DNA of 27,148 nucleotides from DASQFU01 sp035632955 (lineage in GTDB: Bacteria; Eisenbacteria; RBG-16-71-46), in contig DASQFU010000226.1 of NCBI GenBank assembly GCA_035632955.1, forward strand, positions 1-27,148. The letters are read 5' to 3'. This document shows, piece after piece, positions 9,088-17,294 of the stretch. The notes under the pieces were generated by a model. The model saw only the letters and a program-made list of their open reading frames with translations. It was not told where the DNA came from and did no database searches. The translations under genes and the position numbers were made by a program. Every line of letters starts with the position of its first letter. The first letter of the stretch is position 1.

Positions 9088-10353
9088 TCAGAAGGCGTAG
9101 GTCGCGGAGACCTTCGTGAACACGACGTTCGGAACACCGCTGACGACATAGCCCAGCGTGTGCGGAAACGTGTTGTTGAGCAGCGCATCGAGTTGCAGCG
9201 TGCCGACCTTGAGTCCGGCGCCGAGCGACATCAAGAACGGCGAATCCGACACCTTATCGGTGTCGGTCGTGTTCTCGTGCTTCTCGCTGTGGACCACGCC
9301 CTTGTTGGCGCCGACCCGGAGGGTCAGCCAGTTGTTGACGTGGGTTTCCAGCGCGCCGAATAGCTGCGGGGTCAGCATCTCGGTGATCTCGGTCGAGCCG
9401 CCCGGTAGCGGGCTGGAGAACAGCGCCCCCTCCTGCTCGACTCGGTTCTGAGCAAACGTGACTCCGAGCACGAACAAGTCGTTCGAGCCCAGCGTCCAGT
9501 TCCCGGCGGCGCCGACCTGCCAGCCCCTGAGCGTGTTGTCTTCGGTCGTGCTGGCGAGGTTGTCCTTGATGCTCAGATCGTACGAGTACCATTTGAACAC
9601 CGGGACCACCATCACGTTGGGCTGCCACTGCCACATAGCGCGAGCCGAAACCACGTACGTGGCGGGATTGTCTTCCTCGGTGTCCACCGGGAGGGTCGGA
9701 TCGTCGTTAATGAAGGTGCGATTCTGGAACAGGACCGCTCCTTCGAGATTGGTCGTCGGGCTCATTTCGAACGCCACGCCGGCCCCGACGCCGAGGATGT
9801 TCCGGCCCAGGTTCGGATCGATCGCGCTCGGAACGTCGAACTCGAGGTTGGTCGCCACGCCGCCGATGTCCGACTCGGAGCGGTAGAACGACCGGTTCAC
9901 CCGCAAGCCGAAGCTCGTGGTGCCGAACTTCTGGCCCCACATGAGATCGAACGACTCGTTGGTGTGGGTGTTCGGATCGGTGCCGTACGGGCCGTAGCTG
10001 GGCGCAGGCTGAGCGAAGATGAGATCGCCCTGACCCAGTTGAGGGGTGAACTCACGCATGTGGACGGCCCACGTCCCCAAGCGCCCGTCCCAGAGGTTGC
10101 CGAGCACCGCGCCCATGCTGCGATCGGTCGCGGAGCCGCCGAGACCAAACCCAGACGCGAGGCCGAGCTCGGCATAGATCAGGTTGCCTACATTGGGCAC
10201 CTGGGCCGGATAACTATAAATGGAGCTGTAATCCTTGATGTAGTCGCCCTGGAGCGCCATGCCCTGGACACGCGAGATCTGGGCGGAGGCCGCGACCGGG
10301 AGCGTCAGCATCACCGCAACCAGGACGAAGCATTTCGCCTGACGGCTCATCAT
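9088..10353 (-). CDS. Predicted outer-membrane beta-barrel protein, function unknown
   Basis: The specific family is not recognised. The 421-aa product begins MMSRQAKCFVLVAVMLTL with a clear signal peptide ending near AASAQ. The remainder is rich in alternating hydrophobic and polar strands with Gly, Asn and aromatic residues (for example WGQKFGTTSFGLRVNRSFY, and VVPVFKWYSYDLSIKDN). It ends in KVSATYAF, the aromatic terminus expected for the barrel-assembly machinery. The frame is open up to 10623, but GGAGG is nine bases upstream of the double ATG at 10353/10350 and the signal peptide begins there, so that start is chosen. It is probably monocistronic: a hairpin follows it and nearly 300 bases precede it. 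It could be a porin-like or structural barrel. Confidence 0.75.
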   Translation of the reverse strand: MMSRQAKCFVLVAVMLTLPVAASAQISRVQGMALQGDYIKDYSSIYSYPAQVPNVGNLIYAELGLASGFGLGGSATDRSMGAVLGNLWDGRLGTWAVHMREFTPQLGQGDLIFAQPAPSYGPYGTDPNTHTNESFDLMWGQKFGTTSFGLRVNRSFYRSESDIGGVATNLEFDVPSAIDPNLGRNILGVGAGVAFEMSPTTNLEGAVLFQNRTFINDDPTLPVDTEEDNPATYVVSARAMWQWQPNVMVVPVFKWYSYDLSIKDNLASTTEDNTLRGWQVGAAGNWTLGSNDLFVLGVTFAQNRVEQEGALFSSPLPGGSTEITEMLTPQLFGALETHVNNWLTLRVGANKGVVHSEKHENTTDTDKVSDSPFLMSLGAGLKVGTLQLDALLNNTFPHTLGYVVSGVPNVVFTKVSATYAF

Positions 10354-10650
10354 GAGCAACTGCCTCCTTCGGAAGTGAAGTAGTGAGAGCCAAGAAGCCA
10401 CGATGCAGGTCCAGCGGACGATCCGTGGCCTGCTGACCACAACGCGGTTCTCTCGGAGCCCCACCTCCTTTCGTCTCTTTTTCGCAATCAACTCTTGAGC
10501 ACGACAAAGGCTCCATTCCCTCCCTGGGATGGAGCACGAATAAGAACCAGGAACTCCTCCGTTGGAAGGAAGCCGCCTGGCTGACGCCCACGGCAGGGTG
10601 AGACAGGCCAAATACCCTGTCAACAGGGAAATCGGTGCCCCAGGGCCTGG
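10354..10650. other. Leader region upstream of the barrel gene
   Basis: This stretch separates the NlpC/P60 gene from the barrel gene. The barrel frame stays open through it, but the encoded residues look like non-coding translation. It holds a minus-strand TTGACA (10618-10623) with no convincing -10 partner. It also has an AAAGGAGGTG Shine-Dalgarno-like run at about 10465-10474 with no start codon at a useful distance, and the hairpin at 10511-10534. Confidence 0.45.
10511..10534. repeat. Inverted repeat in the barrel-gene leader
   Basis: CTCCAT and ATGGAG arms enclose a CCC/GGG inner pairing with one bulged T, giving a stem of about nine pairs. It lies about 160 bases upstream of the barrel gene start. 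It could be a leader stem-loop or the terminator of the preceding NlpC/P60 unit, although no T-run follows on the minus strand. Confidence 0.35.
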
Positions 10651-11481
10651 TTATCCGCTTCCTGGCGGCCGCCGATAGCCGACGAACTGTTCAGCCAATG
10701 GCTTTTCGTACAGAGGGTTATCTGGATCGAGGCTGCTGATCCTGACTGATCCCTGGGCATGAGCGTAGTAGTCGCCGCCAAGCGCCAATCCGACGTGAGA
10801 GGGTGGCCGACCCTTGGCTGCGAAGAACGCCAGATCGCCCAGCCGCAGCTTCGTCTCGGCACGAACCGGTCGTGAGGCGCGGAACTGCTGCTCGGCGTCG
10901 CGGGGTAGCCGAACCCGATGCTCGGCCAGGACCTGCTGAGTGAAGCCGGAGCAGTCGAGCCCAAGCGCTGTGCGTCCTCCCCAAAGATACGGCGTGCCAA
11001 GGAGGGACTTGATGCGGTCGGCCAGAGCCTTGGGGCTGACCTTCGAGCGCCGGGCTCCTTCCGGTCGCAAGGCATCCGCCTGGACCCAGCCTTCCCGCCC
11101 GTCGGGAAGGCGCACGTTCCGGTTAGCGCCTCGACGCACGCCCGGGATGACACGGCCATTCCAGAACAGAGGGGTCACGAGCGCGCCCTGACCCTGGCCC
11201 TCCCGCACCTCGGCGAACGAACGGATCACCCGCGCCTTTGCCCGCCTCCGCCACGATTCACCTTCTCGCCTCGAGACCGCGATCAGCCCCCAGGCGCGAA
11301 CCCAGCCGACGTAGCCGTCGGCAGCGTTCCGAACCTCCCACCACCGACCCTTGGGCCCGAGCGCTCGCTGCGTCACCACTTCCCCCATCAGAAGCTGGCT
11401 CCGCAGCTCGCTACGATGGTCCGGGCGGCGTCGCAGATCGAGGGCCGCGAGCGACACGATTCCGAAGGTCGTCCGGCCCAT
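10651..11481 (-). CDS. SH3-domain C40 (NlpC/P60) peptidase, YkfC-like
   Basis: The product is predicted to be a cysteine endopeptidase cutting the gamma-D-glutamyl-diamino-acid bond of peptidoglycan peptides. The 276-aa protein starts directly in a bacterial SH3 region (about residues 8-65, IVSLAALDLRRRP) followed by a second SH3-like part (about 85-140). The NlpC/P60 domain covers about 150-272, with catalytic C177 in LDCSGF, H229 in PSHVGLAL and H241 in YYAHAQG. This order matches YkfC-type recycling or lytic peptidases. No signal peptide is visible, so it may act in the cytoplasm on recycled muropeptides, unless the start is misjudged. It begins six bases after the GWxTD gene, whose terminal bases supply a GGAG, so the two are likely translationally linked. 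Confidence 0.88.
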   Translation of the reverse strand: MGRTTFGIVSLAALDLRRRPDHRSELRSQLLMGEVVTQRALGPKGRWWEVRNAADGYVGWVRAWGLIAVSRREGESWRRRAKARVIRSFAEVREGQGQGALVTPLFWNGRVIPGVRRGANRNVRLPDGREGWVQADALRPEGARRSKVSPKALADRIKSLLGTPYLWGGRTALGLDCSGFTQQVLAEHRVRLPRDAEQQFRASRPVRAETKLRLGDLAFFAAKGRPPSHVGLALGGDYYAHAQGSVRISSLDPDNPLYEKPLAEQFVGYRRPPGSG

Positions 11482-11487
11482 GCGCCG

Positions 11488-12777
11488 TTAGTCTCCGGGA
11501 GACCCGACCAGCACGTAGCGGCCGAAGCCTTCGCGATCGCTGAACACGAAGCGACGGTAAGGCTGGTTGTAGTACCAGATCTCGAGCTGCGGCGTTTGCG
11601 TCGTCGCGGGACGGCTCTCGACCTGATCGGGCGGCCCGAACTTGATGTAGATCCTGCCCATGTCGGAGCGCCAACCGGGGCCAAACCCCTGGAACTGCTT
11701 TTCCGCGTGCCGCACGCGGCGGAAGAACTCGACCAGTGCTTCGTTGCGCGGCGTGTCGGGGGTCGGATCACGCCGCCGCCAAAACTCCTGCCACGCTTCC
11801 GACTGGTCTTGGGGCGGGAGCGCGCGCAGCTGTGCGATCTCTTCTGAGGTCGCGATGTACGAGAGCGGCTCCAGCATGCGCTCGAACTCGCGATCCCTGG
11901 GCGGGCCGCTCTCGTCGACATCGAACGACCGGTCGACTCGCCAGTGCGACTTGCCTTCGTCGAGCTCAAGCTCGAGCAGGTAATGGCCGACGAACAGCTC
12001 GGTCGAGCGCGGGCGGATGACGACCGGCTCGGCCGACCGGCCGATCGTGACCGTCGTGTCCCCGGCGACCACGCTCTCGCCGGCGTCGTCGAGGATCCGG
12101 TAACGAAGCGGATAGCGGCGCGGCCACTCGCCCGGCCGGCGATCGAACAGAGCCGCACGCGCCGCCAGCCGCCTGACGTCCACCCCGAACACCCGGGTTG
12201 GCACCGGCGCGAAAGCGCCCGCCGAATCCGCCAGTCCCAGCTCGAGATCGGTGAAGCCGACGGGCACCTTCGAATAGTCCGGGACCTCGACCCGCTGTCG
12301 GGCGCTCGATTCGATCCCGGCATTCAGGTCGCGCACGGTGACGCTGAGCTGGTAGCGGCCGGGCGGCACAGTGAAGGAGCGTTTCTCGAGCAACACGGCG
12401 CTCGCCGAGCGTGAGGCGCTGTAGCTGCCGACGACCACCCGGCGCTCCCAGACGTCGCCGCTCAGGGTGCGGGCGCCGCCTGGATCGAACACGACCGTCA
12501 GCTCCGCTCCCGCCGCCAGCCGGCCGTCGTCCGGGTCGTCGGGAGGCCGGATCCACGACAGCTCCTGATAGGGCACGGTGATCGAGACGCCCAGCGCCGG
12601 GCGTCCCTCGGCATCCAGCGAAATCACGAGGTCGGCAGTGAAGAAGGGCGGATGATCGCCGCGCAGCGGCGGCAGGTCCGCCGCCAGGCACTTGGAGACA
12701 GGCAGAGTTAGGACCAACACCGCCAGAAAAGAGCAGATGGAGAGAGTGGAGCGGGCGATGGCGGTGACCGTGCGCAC
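11488..12777 (-). CDS. GWxTD-domain secreted protein
   Basis: The biochemical role of this family is unknown. The C-terminal part (about residues 310-429) carries the GWxTD signature as GWRSD, followed by MGRIYIKFGPPDQVESRP and LEIWYYNQ. The N-terminal part has beta-sandwich-like repeats. A hydrophobic segment (LSICSFLAVLVLTLPVSKCLAA) resembles a signal peptide. The frame is open to a GTG at 12843, but that would put about 30 residues of Arg/Cys/Gly-rich sequence before the signal. A GTG at 12777 gives a normal signal peptide, and a -10-like CATAGT at 12841-12846 also favours it. No strong Shine-Dalgarno supports either. It is upstream of and nearly abuts the NlpC/P60 gene, and is divergent from the M6 protease. 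Confidence 0.78.
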   Translation of the reverse strand: MRTVTAIARSTLSICSFLAVLVLTLPVSKCLAADLPPLRGDHPPFFTADLVISLDAEGRPALGVSITVPYQELSWIRPPDDPDDGRLAAGAELTVVFDPGGARTLSGDVWERRVVVGSYSASRSASAVLLEKRSFTVPPGRYQLSVTVRDLNAGIESSARQRVEVPDYSKVPVGFTDLELGLADSAGAFAPVPTRVFGVDVRRLAARAALFDRRPGEWPRRYPLRYRILDDAGESVVAGDTTVTIGRSAEPVVIRPRSTELFVGHYLLELELDEGKSHWRVDRSFDVDESGPPRDREFERMLEPLSYIATSEEIAQLRALPPQDQSEAWQEFWRRRDPTPDTPRNEALVEFFRRVRHAEKQFQGFGPGWRSDMGRIYIKFGPPDQVESRPATTQTPQLEIWYYNQPYRRFVFSDREGFGRYVLVGSPGD

Positions 12778-12923
12778 GTTGCTCGAGACGCTAACACACG
12801 CCAAACACAGGCGACAGACTCCCCACCCACCACCCCGTGTCACTATGCCCTTGACGGCCGAGGGCCCCGAGCCGAGAGTTGTGAACGGCTGGGCGGAGTA
12901 CTAGGAGTGCGCTTGGGAGATTC

Positions 12924-15731
12924 TTGCACGCGTTGATTCGCCCGTCGCTCCAGGCGACGTGGCTCTTCCTGGCGCTCGCCGCGACCCCCCTCACGGCGCG
13001 CGCCACGATGCCGACCCGGACGGGTCCTCTTCCGCCCGCGGTGGTTTCCGCATTCGAATCCGGCCTGTTCGCCGTCCCCGTAGCGCCCGGCGGGTTACGC
13101 ACGGCTTCGGTTCAACCCGTCTGGTATCTGCCGGTCGTGATGGTTTCGTTCACCGACCAACCCCTCACCTACGACGCGGCGGGCTTCGAGCACGCCCTGT
13201 TCGACACCAGCGGCACCACCGCGACCGGCTCGGTGTTTGACTACTACCAGTGGGTCTCGGGCCAGCGGGTGCGCGTGATCGGCAAGGTCGTCGCGACCAT
13301 CCATCTGCCCCACGAGAAGAACCACTACGCCAACGGGAGCTGGGGGCTCAGCACGACCTCGACGCCGCGCAATACGGCGGGTGCGGTGCTCGACGCCATC
13401 AACGGCGCGGACACCGACGTCGATTGGAATCCCTTCGACCAGGATCACGACGGGTTCGTCGACATGGTGTGGGTGATTCACTCCGGCCTGCCGGGCGAGG
13501 CCACGATCAATCGCGACAACCTCTGGTCGATCACCTCGCGCCTCAGCGCCTGGTCGGGAAGCGGCGCCTTCCGCACCAACGATCCGATCCCGGGAGTTCC
13601 GTTCGCGTTCCTCCGGATCGACCGCTTCACGATGCTGCCCGAGCTCTCGGCGATCCGCCCCGGAGCGCGCTCGGAGATCGGCGTCTACTGCCACGAGTTC
13701 GGGCACGCGCTCGGGCTTCCGGACCTCTACGACACGAGCGGCTCGGGGAACGTCGGGCTCGGGTGCTGGTCGTTGATGGCGACCGGCGGATACGGAGGAG
13801 AAGGCCAGACGCCGGAGTACCCGACCCATGTCGGCGCCTGGCCGTCGCTGTTCATGGGCTGGAACCATACCGTCCGCCCGGTGATGGACACCCTCGTTAC
13901 CATGGGACCGATCGAGCGCGGCGCGCCGATCCTCGAGCTGTGGTTCCAGGGAGAAGCCAACGCCGAGCACTTCCTGATCGAGTCGCGCCGGCGGGAGAGC
14001 TTCGACCGCAACCTCCCCAACGACGGCTTGATCGTCTACCACGTGGACGACGCCGCCATCGGCCTCGGGCTTCCCTCCAACCGCGTGATCGGCGGAGCGA
14101 ACCAGGGGATGCTACTCCTGGCCGCCGATGGGCTCTCCGATCTCGTCACCGGCATGAACCGCGGCGACTCGCGCGATCCCTTTCCCGGCGCGCTGAACCG
14201 AACGCAGATCGACGACCACACGATGCCGAGCCTGCGTACGTTCTCCGGCGCGATCGCGAACCTGGCGATCCGGGAGATCACGCCGATCGGCGACGACGTT
14301 CGCTTTCGCGCGCAGGTGCGCGCCCCCGGATGGCTGCCGCCCGAGAACCATTCGGGAGGTCCTTACCAACCGGTGGCCTCCTTCGGTCCCGCGACCCGCG
14401 CCGTGCGGCACCAGGACGGCACGATCTCCTGGGTCGGCAGCGAGCTGCAAAACGGCCGCCCGCAGATCGTGCTCCGGGTCAAACGGGGCGGAGAGGTCTG
14501 GGATCCTCCGCTCACGATCACCGCCTCGCCGGGGTCGGCACTCGACCCGAGCGTGGCCGCGCTTCCCGGCGGCGACCTGGCCGTGGTGTGGAGCGACACG
14601 CGCCACGGAACGCGTGAGCTCTACTACCGCTCGCGTCTCGGCGAGTTGTGGACGGAAGCGCGCCGGCTCACGGACCTCGCCGGCGATTCGCGCAACCCGA
14701 GCCTCGCCGCCGACCCGCACGGCGGCATGCACCTGGCCTGGATCTACAACGACGTGGGAACGCCGAGGCTGATGTTCATGTACTTCACGTACTACTCGCC
14801 GTTCGGCGATCCGCGGCCGATGACCGACGCTGGAGAGCGTCCGGACTCGCCGGCGCTGGTCGCGACGGAAGACGGCGGCTCGTACATCGTCTGGTCGGAC
14901 CGCGGCACGCCCTCGGCGACGCTGTGGTTCGCCCACTTCGACCCCGATTCGGGCGTGAGCGTGAAGCGCCGCGTGTTCGAGAGCGGAGGTCCGCCGCAGA
15001 CCTCGCCGTCGGTGGTGGTCGAGCCGGGAACCGGATCCCTCGACATCGTCTGGCAAACCACCGGGCTGACCGGAAACCAGATCCACCACCAGCGCCGGTT
15101 CGCCTACACGGCCCGGCCCGACCCCTACGACGACACGGTGGAGGGGCGCGGCGAATCGCTGCAGGATATCGTGCTCGCGAGAGACGGGCAGGGCGGGATC
15201 CATCTCGCATTCGGCACCGTGAACTCCGGCGTGCTTCAGATCCGTTACAAACTCTGGCAGCCCGGCATCGGCTGGGATCGCGTCAGCACCGAGGTTACGC
15301 TGCCCGCCGACGGCTCGTCCTCGCGGCCCGCCGTGCTGGCCGCGAGCCCGGGGGATCTCAGCGTGCTCTACACCGGCTTCATCGCCGGCCAGCCGACGTT
15401 CATGGAACGCCGGCGCGATCTGAACCCGCCCGTCACCGCTTCGGTCGCGACTCCGGCGCGCTCGCGTCCCCCGTCGATCGCCGTCACGCCCAATCCCGTG
15501 CGCGCCGGGGCCGGGCTGGTGGTGCGGGGAATCGGAACGCCGGCCGCCGATCGGCTCGAGGTGTTCGACCTCGCGGGTCGCAGAATGTCGGCCGTCCCGA
15601 TCGTGCGCGAAGGCGAGACCTGGAGCGCGCGGCTCGCCGCGGGCGAGACCGCGAGCTGGCGGAGCGGCATCTATCTCGCGCGCCTGCACGGGTCACGAGC
15701 CGCGCACGCCCACGTCGTCGTCATTCGCTAG
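12924..15731 (+). CDS. Secreted M6-family metalloprotease with propeller-like repeats and C-terminal sorting-like domain
   Basis: This is a zinc endopeptidase of the immune-inhibitor-A/M6 type, exported by a signal peptide (ATWLFLALAATPLTARA). The 935-aa protein has the extended zinc motif HEFGHALGLPD at residues 257-267, followed by GCWSLMATGGYGG with the met-turn-like Met. A DQDHDGFVD acidic loop near residues 173-181 resembles a calcium site. Residues about 480-840 contain repeated VVWSD/LAWIY/YIVWSD units like a sialidase-type (BNR) propeller. The last 80 residues (VTPNPVRAG, then LEVFDLAGRRM, then GIYLARLHG) form a FlgD-Ig/type-A-sorting-like end. The chosen TTG at 12924 has GGGAG just upstream. 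A TTG three codons later is an alternative. It is divergent from the GWxTD gene. Confidence 0.88.
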   Translation: MHALIRPSLQATWLFLALAATPLTARATMPTRTGPLPPAVVSAFESGLFAVPVAPGGLRTASVQPVWYLPVVMVSFTDQPLTYDAAGFEHALFDTSGTTATGSVFDYYQWVSGQRVRVIGKVVATIHLPHEKNHYANGSWGLSTTSTPRNTAGAVLDAINGADTDVDWNPFDQDHDGFVDMVWVIHSGLPGEATINRDNLWSITSRLSAWSGSGAFRTNDPIPGVPFAFLRIDRFTMLPELSAIRPGARSEIGVYCHEFGHALGLPDLYDTSGSGNVGLGCWSLMATGGYGGEGQTPEYPTHVGAWPSLFMGWNHTVRPVMDTLVTMGPIERGAPILELWFQGEANAEHFLIESRRRESFDRNLPNDGLIVYHVDDAAIGLGLPSNRVIGGANQGMLLLAADGLSDLVTGMNRGDSRDPFPGALNRTQIDDHTMPSLRTFSGAIANLAIREITPIGDDVRFRAQVRAPGWLPPENHSGGPYQPVASFGPATRAVRHQDGTISWVGSELQNGRPQIVLRVKRGGEVWDPPLTITASPGSALDPSVAALPGGDLAVVWSDTRHGTRELYYRSRLGELWTEARRLTDLAGDSRNPSLAADPHGGMHLAWIYNDVGTPRLMFMYFTYYSPFGDPRPMTDAGERPDSPALVATEDGGSYIVWSDRGTPSATLWFAHFDPDSGVSVKRRVFESGGPPQTSPSVVVEPGTGSLDIVWQTTGLTGNQIHHQRRFAYTARPDPYDDTVEGRGESLQDIVLARDGQGGIHLAFGTVNSGVLQIRYKLWQPGIGWDRVSTEVTLPADGSSSRPAVLAASPGDLSVLYTGFIAGQPTFMERRRDLNPPVTASVATPARSRPPSIAVTPNPVRAGAGLVVRGIGTPAADRLEVFDLAGRRMSAVPIVREGETWSARLAAGETASWRSGIYLARLHGSRAAHAHVVVIR

Positions 15732-15789
15732 CGCGGGGCGCGGCGCCCGGCCGCATCGTCGTCATTCCCTACGCGGGGCGCGGCACCCG
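15715..15789 (+). repeat. Imperfect tandem duplication across the M6 protease stop
   Basis: A 35-base unit (15715-15749) starts in the last codons of the M6 gene and spans its stop. It recurs at 15756-15789 with two substitutions and one deleted base, about 41 bases apart. Both copies start TCGTCGTCATTC and contain CGCGGGGCGCGGC. The second copy has lost the stop context and is non-coding, indicating a local duplication. Confidence 0.7.
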
Positions 15790-15864
15790 CTGTCCTCCGT
15801 CGCTCCTGCCGGTCGCGCGCATCGCGCTTGACCTCCCGGCCGCGCGCCACGCACTCTTCGTCCC

Positions 15865-16935
15865 ATGTGGATTCTGGCTCCCGCCGGCGTGCTGGTGCTC
15901 GGCGGTCTGCTCGCGGTCGCGCCCGACGTGCGTGAGCGCTGGTGCCCGAGCGGCGCGTGGCTGTTCCCGGTGGGCGACCCCTACGACTTCCAGCTCGCGA
16001 CTCCGGGCGCCGGCGCTGCGTACCGGTTGAGCCGCAACGTCGGCGATGGCCATGACCATCCCGGAGGTCACCAGGGGGCGGATCTCTCGTGCCGCGGCGG
16101 CGGCGGAATCGTTCGCGCGGCCGCGACCGGTCTGGTCGTGAAGGCGGCGTCCGAAGGCTGGCAGCGCGGCTACGGCCGGCACGTGGTGCTCGCCCACCGC
16201 GACGACGACGGCCAGCTCACCTACAGCATCTACGCCCATCTCGAGTCGGGATCGTTACGGGCGCGCGCCGGCCGGGTCGTGCACGCCGGTGAGCCGCTGG
16301 GACGCGTCGGCATGAGCGGGCGCGCGACGTCCCCACACCTCCACTTCGAGGTGCGACGCCCCGAGCGTCCGGACGTGCGTTGGGAAAAGGCGCGGATCGT
16401 CGATCCTCTGGATCACGTCTCGGCGCGATTGCCGGGCCAGCGTCGCGACACCACCTGGGCGCGCCCGTATCTCGAGTGGGCGGAGCTCTCGGCGCTGCTC
16501 GCAGACGGCGAGGAAGGCAGCGGGCCGCTGCGCCGCGCGTCGTGGTGGCGGATGCTCGCGGCCGCCACCACCAACTCGTTGCCCGCGATCGCGGTGGATC
16601 CCGACTCGCTCCGCGACGCCTTGCGCGCGTCCGGCGTAATCGACGCTCGCGAGCCCGAACGCCATTCCCAGGCCGTGACGTGGGCAGAGCTGACCGAGGA
16701 TCTGCGTCGCGCCGAAAAACACGGGCTCCGTCTCGGCGCGCGCGCCGAGGCCGAGACGTCGCGGCGGAAGGATTGCGCCCGCGAGCTCGGACAACCCTCC
16801 GCGTCTCCACTGCGAACCCTGGGGAAACGCGACCGGCCGCCGACCGTCGGTCAGGCATGTCTCGTGCTCGCCGACCTGGCCGGTGAGCGAGCGGGCGCGG
16901 CGCACGAGGCCGCGACCGGATCCGAGAAACACTGA
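15865..16935 (+). CDS. M23-family metallopeptidase (LytM-type), membrane-anchored or secreted
   Basis: The product is predicted to be a zinc endopeptidase acting on peptidoglycan cross-links. The 356-aa protein begins with a hydrophobic segment (ILAPAGVLVLGGLLAVAP) that is either a signal or an anchor. The M23 domain spans about residues 35-170. Zinc ligands are H69 and D73 (HQGAD) and H160 of the HLHFE motif, with H125 (YAHLESG) and H158 as catalytic histidines. The C-terminal 180 residues are Arg/Ala-rich and not recognised. They include a VTWAELTEDLRRAE helix that could be a degenerate S-layer-homology-like segment. No good Shine-Dalgarno is visible before the ATG. It follows the M6 gene by 133 bases and precedes the ileS leader. 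Confidence 0.85.
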   Translation: MWILAPAGVLVLGGLLAVAPDVRERWCPSGAWLFPVGDPYDFQLATPGAGAAYRLSRNVGDGHDHPGGHQGADLSCRGGGGIVRAAATGLVVKAASEGWQRGYGRHVVLAHRDDDGQLTYSIYAHLESGSLRARAGRVVHAGEPLGRVGMSGRATSPHLHFEVRRPERPDVRWEKARIVDPLDHVSARLPGQRRDTTWARPYLEWAELSALLADGEEGSGPLRRASWWRMLAAATTNSLPAIAVDPDSLRDALRASGVIDAREPERHSQAVTWAELTEDLRRAEKHGLRLGARAEAETSRRKDCARELGQPSASPLRTLGKRDRPPTVGQACLVLADLAGERAGAAHEAATGSEKH

Positions 16936-16955
16936 CGCCTTCGCCGCCCCAGCGC

Positions 16956-16984
16956 TTGACGGCCTTTGTTTCGCGTGGCAAGTT
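16956..16984 (+). promoter_or_regulatory. Candidate promoter for the ileS leader
   Basis: TTGACG (16956-16961) resembles a -35 box. Seventeen bases downstream is CAAGTT (16979-16984), a poor -10. Its position would place the transcript start just before T-box stem I. It overlaps the left half of the palindrome at 16962-17002. The -10 is weak, so this is tentative. Confidence 0.3.
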
Positions 16985-17002
16985 GCCACGCGAAGCGAAG
17001 GC
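16962..17002. repeat. Long perfect palindrome between the M23 gene and the T-box
   Basis: TTCGCGTGGCAA and TTGCCACGCGAA form a 12-bp perfect inverted repeat around a single G at 16982. It extends outward with eight further pairs, two of them G-T, to give a stem of about 20 pairs. No U-run follows, so it is not a canonical terminator. It could be an operator, a processed hairpin or a terminator of the M23 transcript. Confidence 0.7.
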
Positions 17003-17263
17003 TGTGACGGGGATTCATCCACGCCCGAAGCGCCGCAGCGAGCCGGGGACGGTGCGAGCCCGGCGCCAACCCGTGCGTGGACATCACCCCCGAGCCGCCG
17101 CCCGAACCGGGTGCGAAGCCAAGGCCGATCTGATCGCGACCTAGGCTCCCCGCAGTAGACGCGGACGGAGTGCCCCCCGAGAGCGGGCTTGGCGACGGCG
17201 GTCGGCCGGCGCCTTCGAGGCGGTCGCCGGCGCGGCTCAGCGGGTGCGGCGGCGAGCGCGAAG

Positions 17264-17294
17264 TTGGGTGGTACCGCGACCTTCGTCGCCCCAA
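17264..17294 (+). promoter_or_regulatory. T-box antiterminator with tRNA acceptor-end bulge
   Basis: TTGGG (17264-17268) pairs with CCCAA (17290-17294), and GCGAC (17276-17280) pairs with GTCGC (17285-17289). They flank the canonical seven-base bulge TGGTACC (17269-17275). TGGT in the bulge can pair with the ACCA end of tRNA-Ile, whose discriminator base is A. The right arm is shared with the terminator, so the two structures exclude each other. Confidence 0.93.

Noticed and set aside
10354..10623. 90-residue N-terminal extension of the barrel protein
   Set aside because: A strong Shine-Dalgarno and a signal peptide begin at 10353; the extension would bury the signal peptide.
14112..15689. 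525-aa open frame on the minus strand inside the M6 protease gene
   Set aside because: It is antisense to a clearly recognised protease, rich in Arg/His/Asp/Gly, with no domain or signal. This is the usual high-GC antisense artefact.
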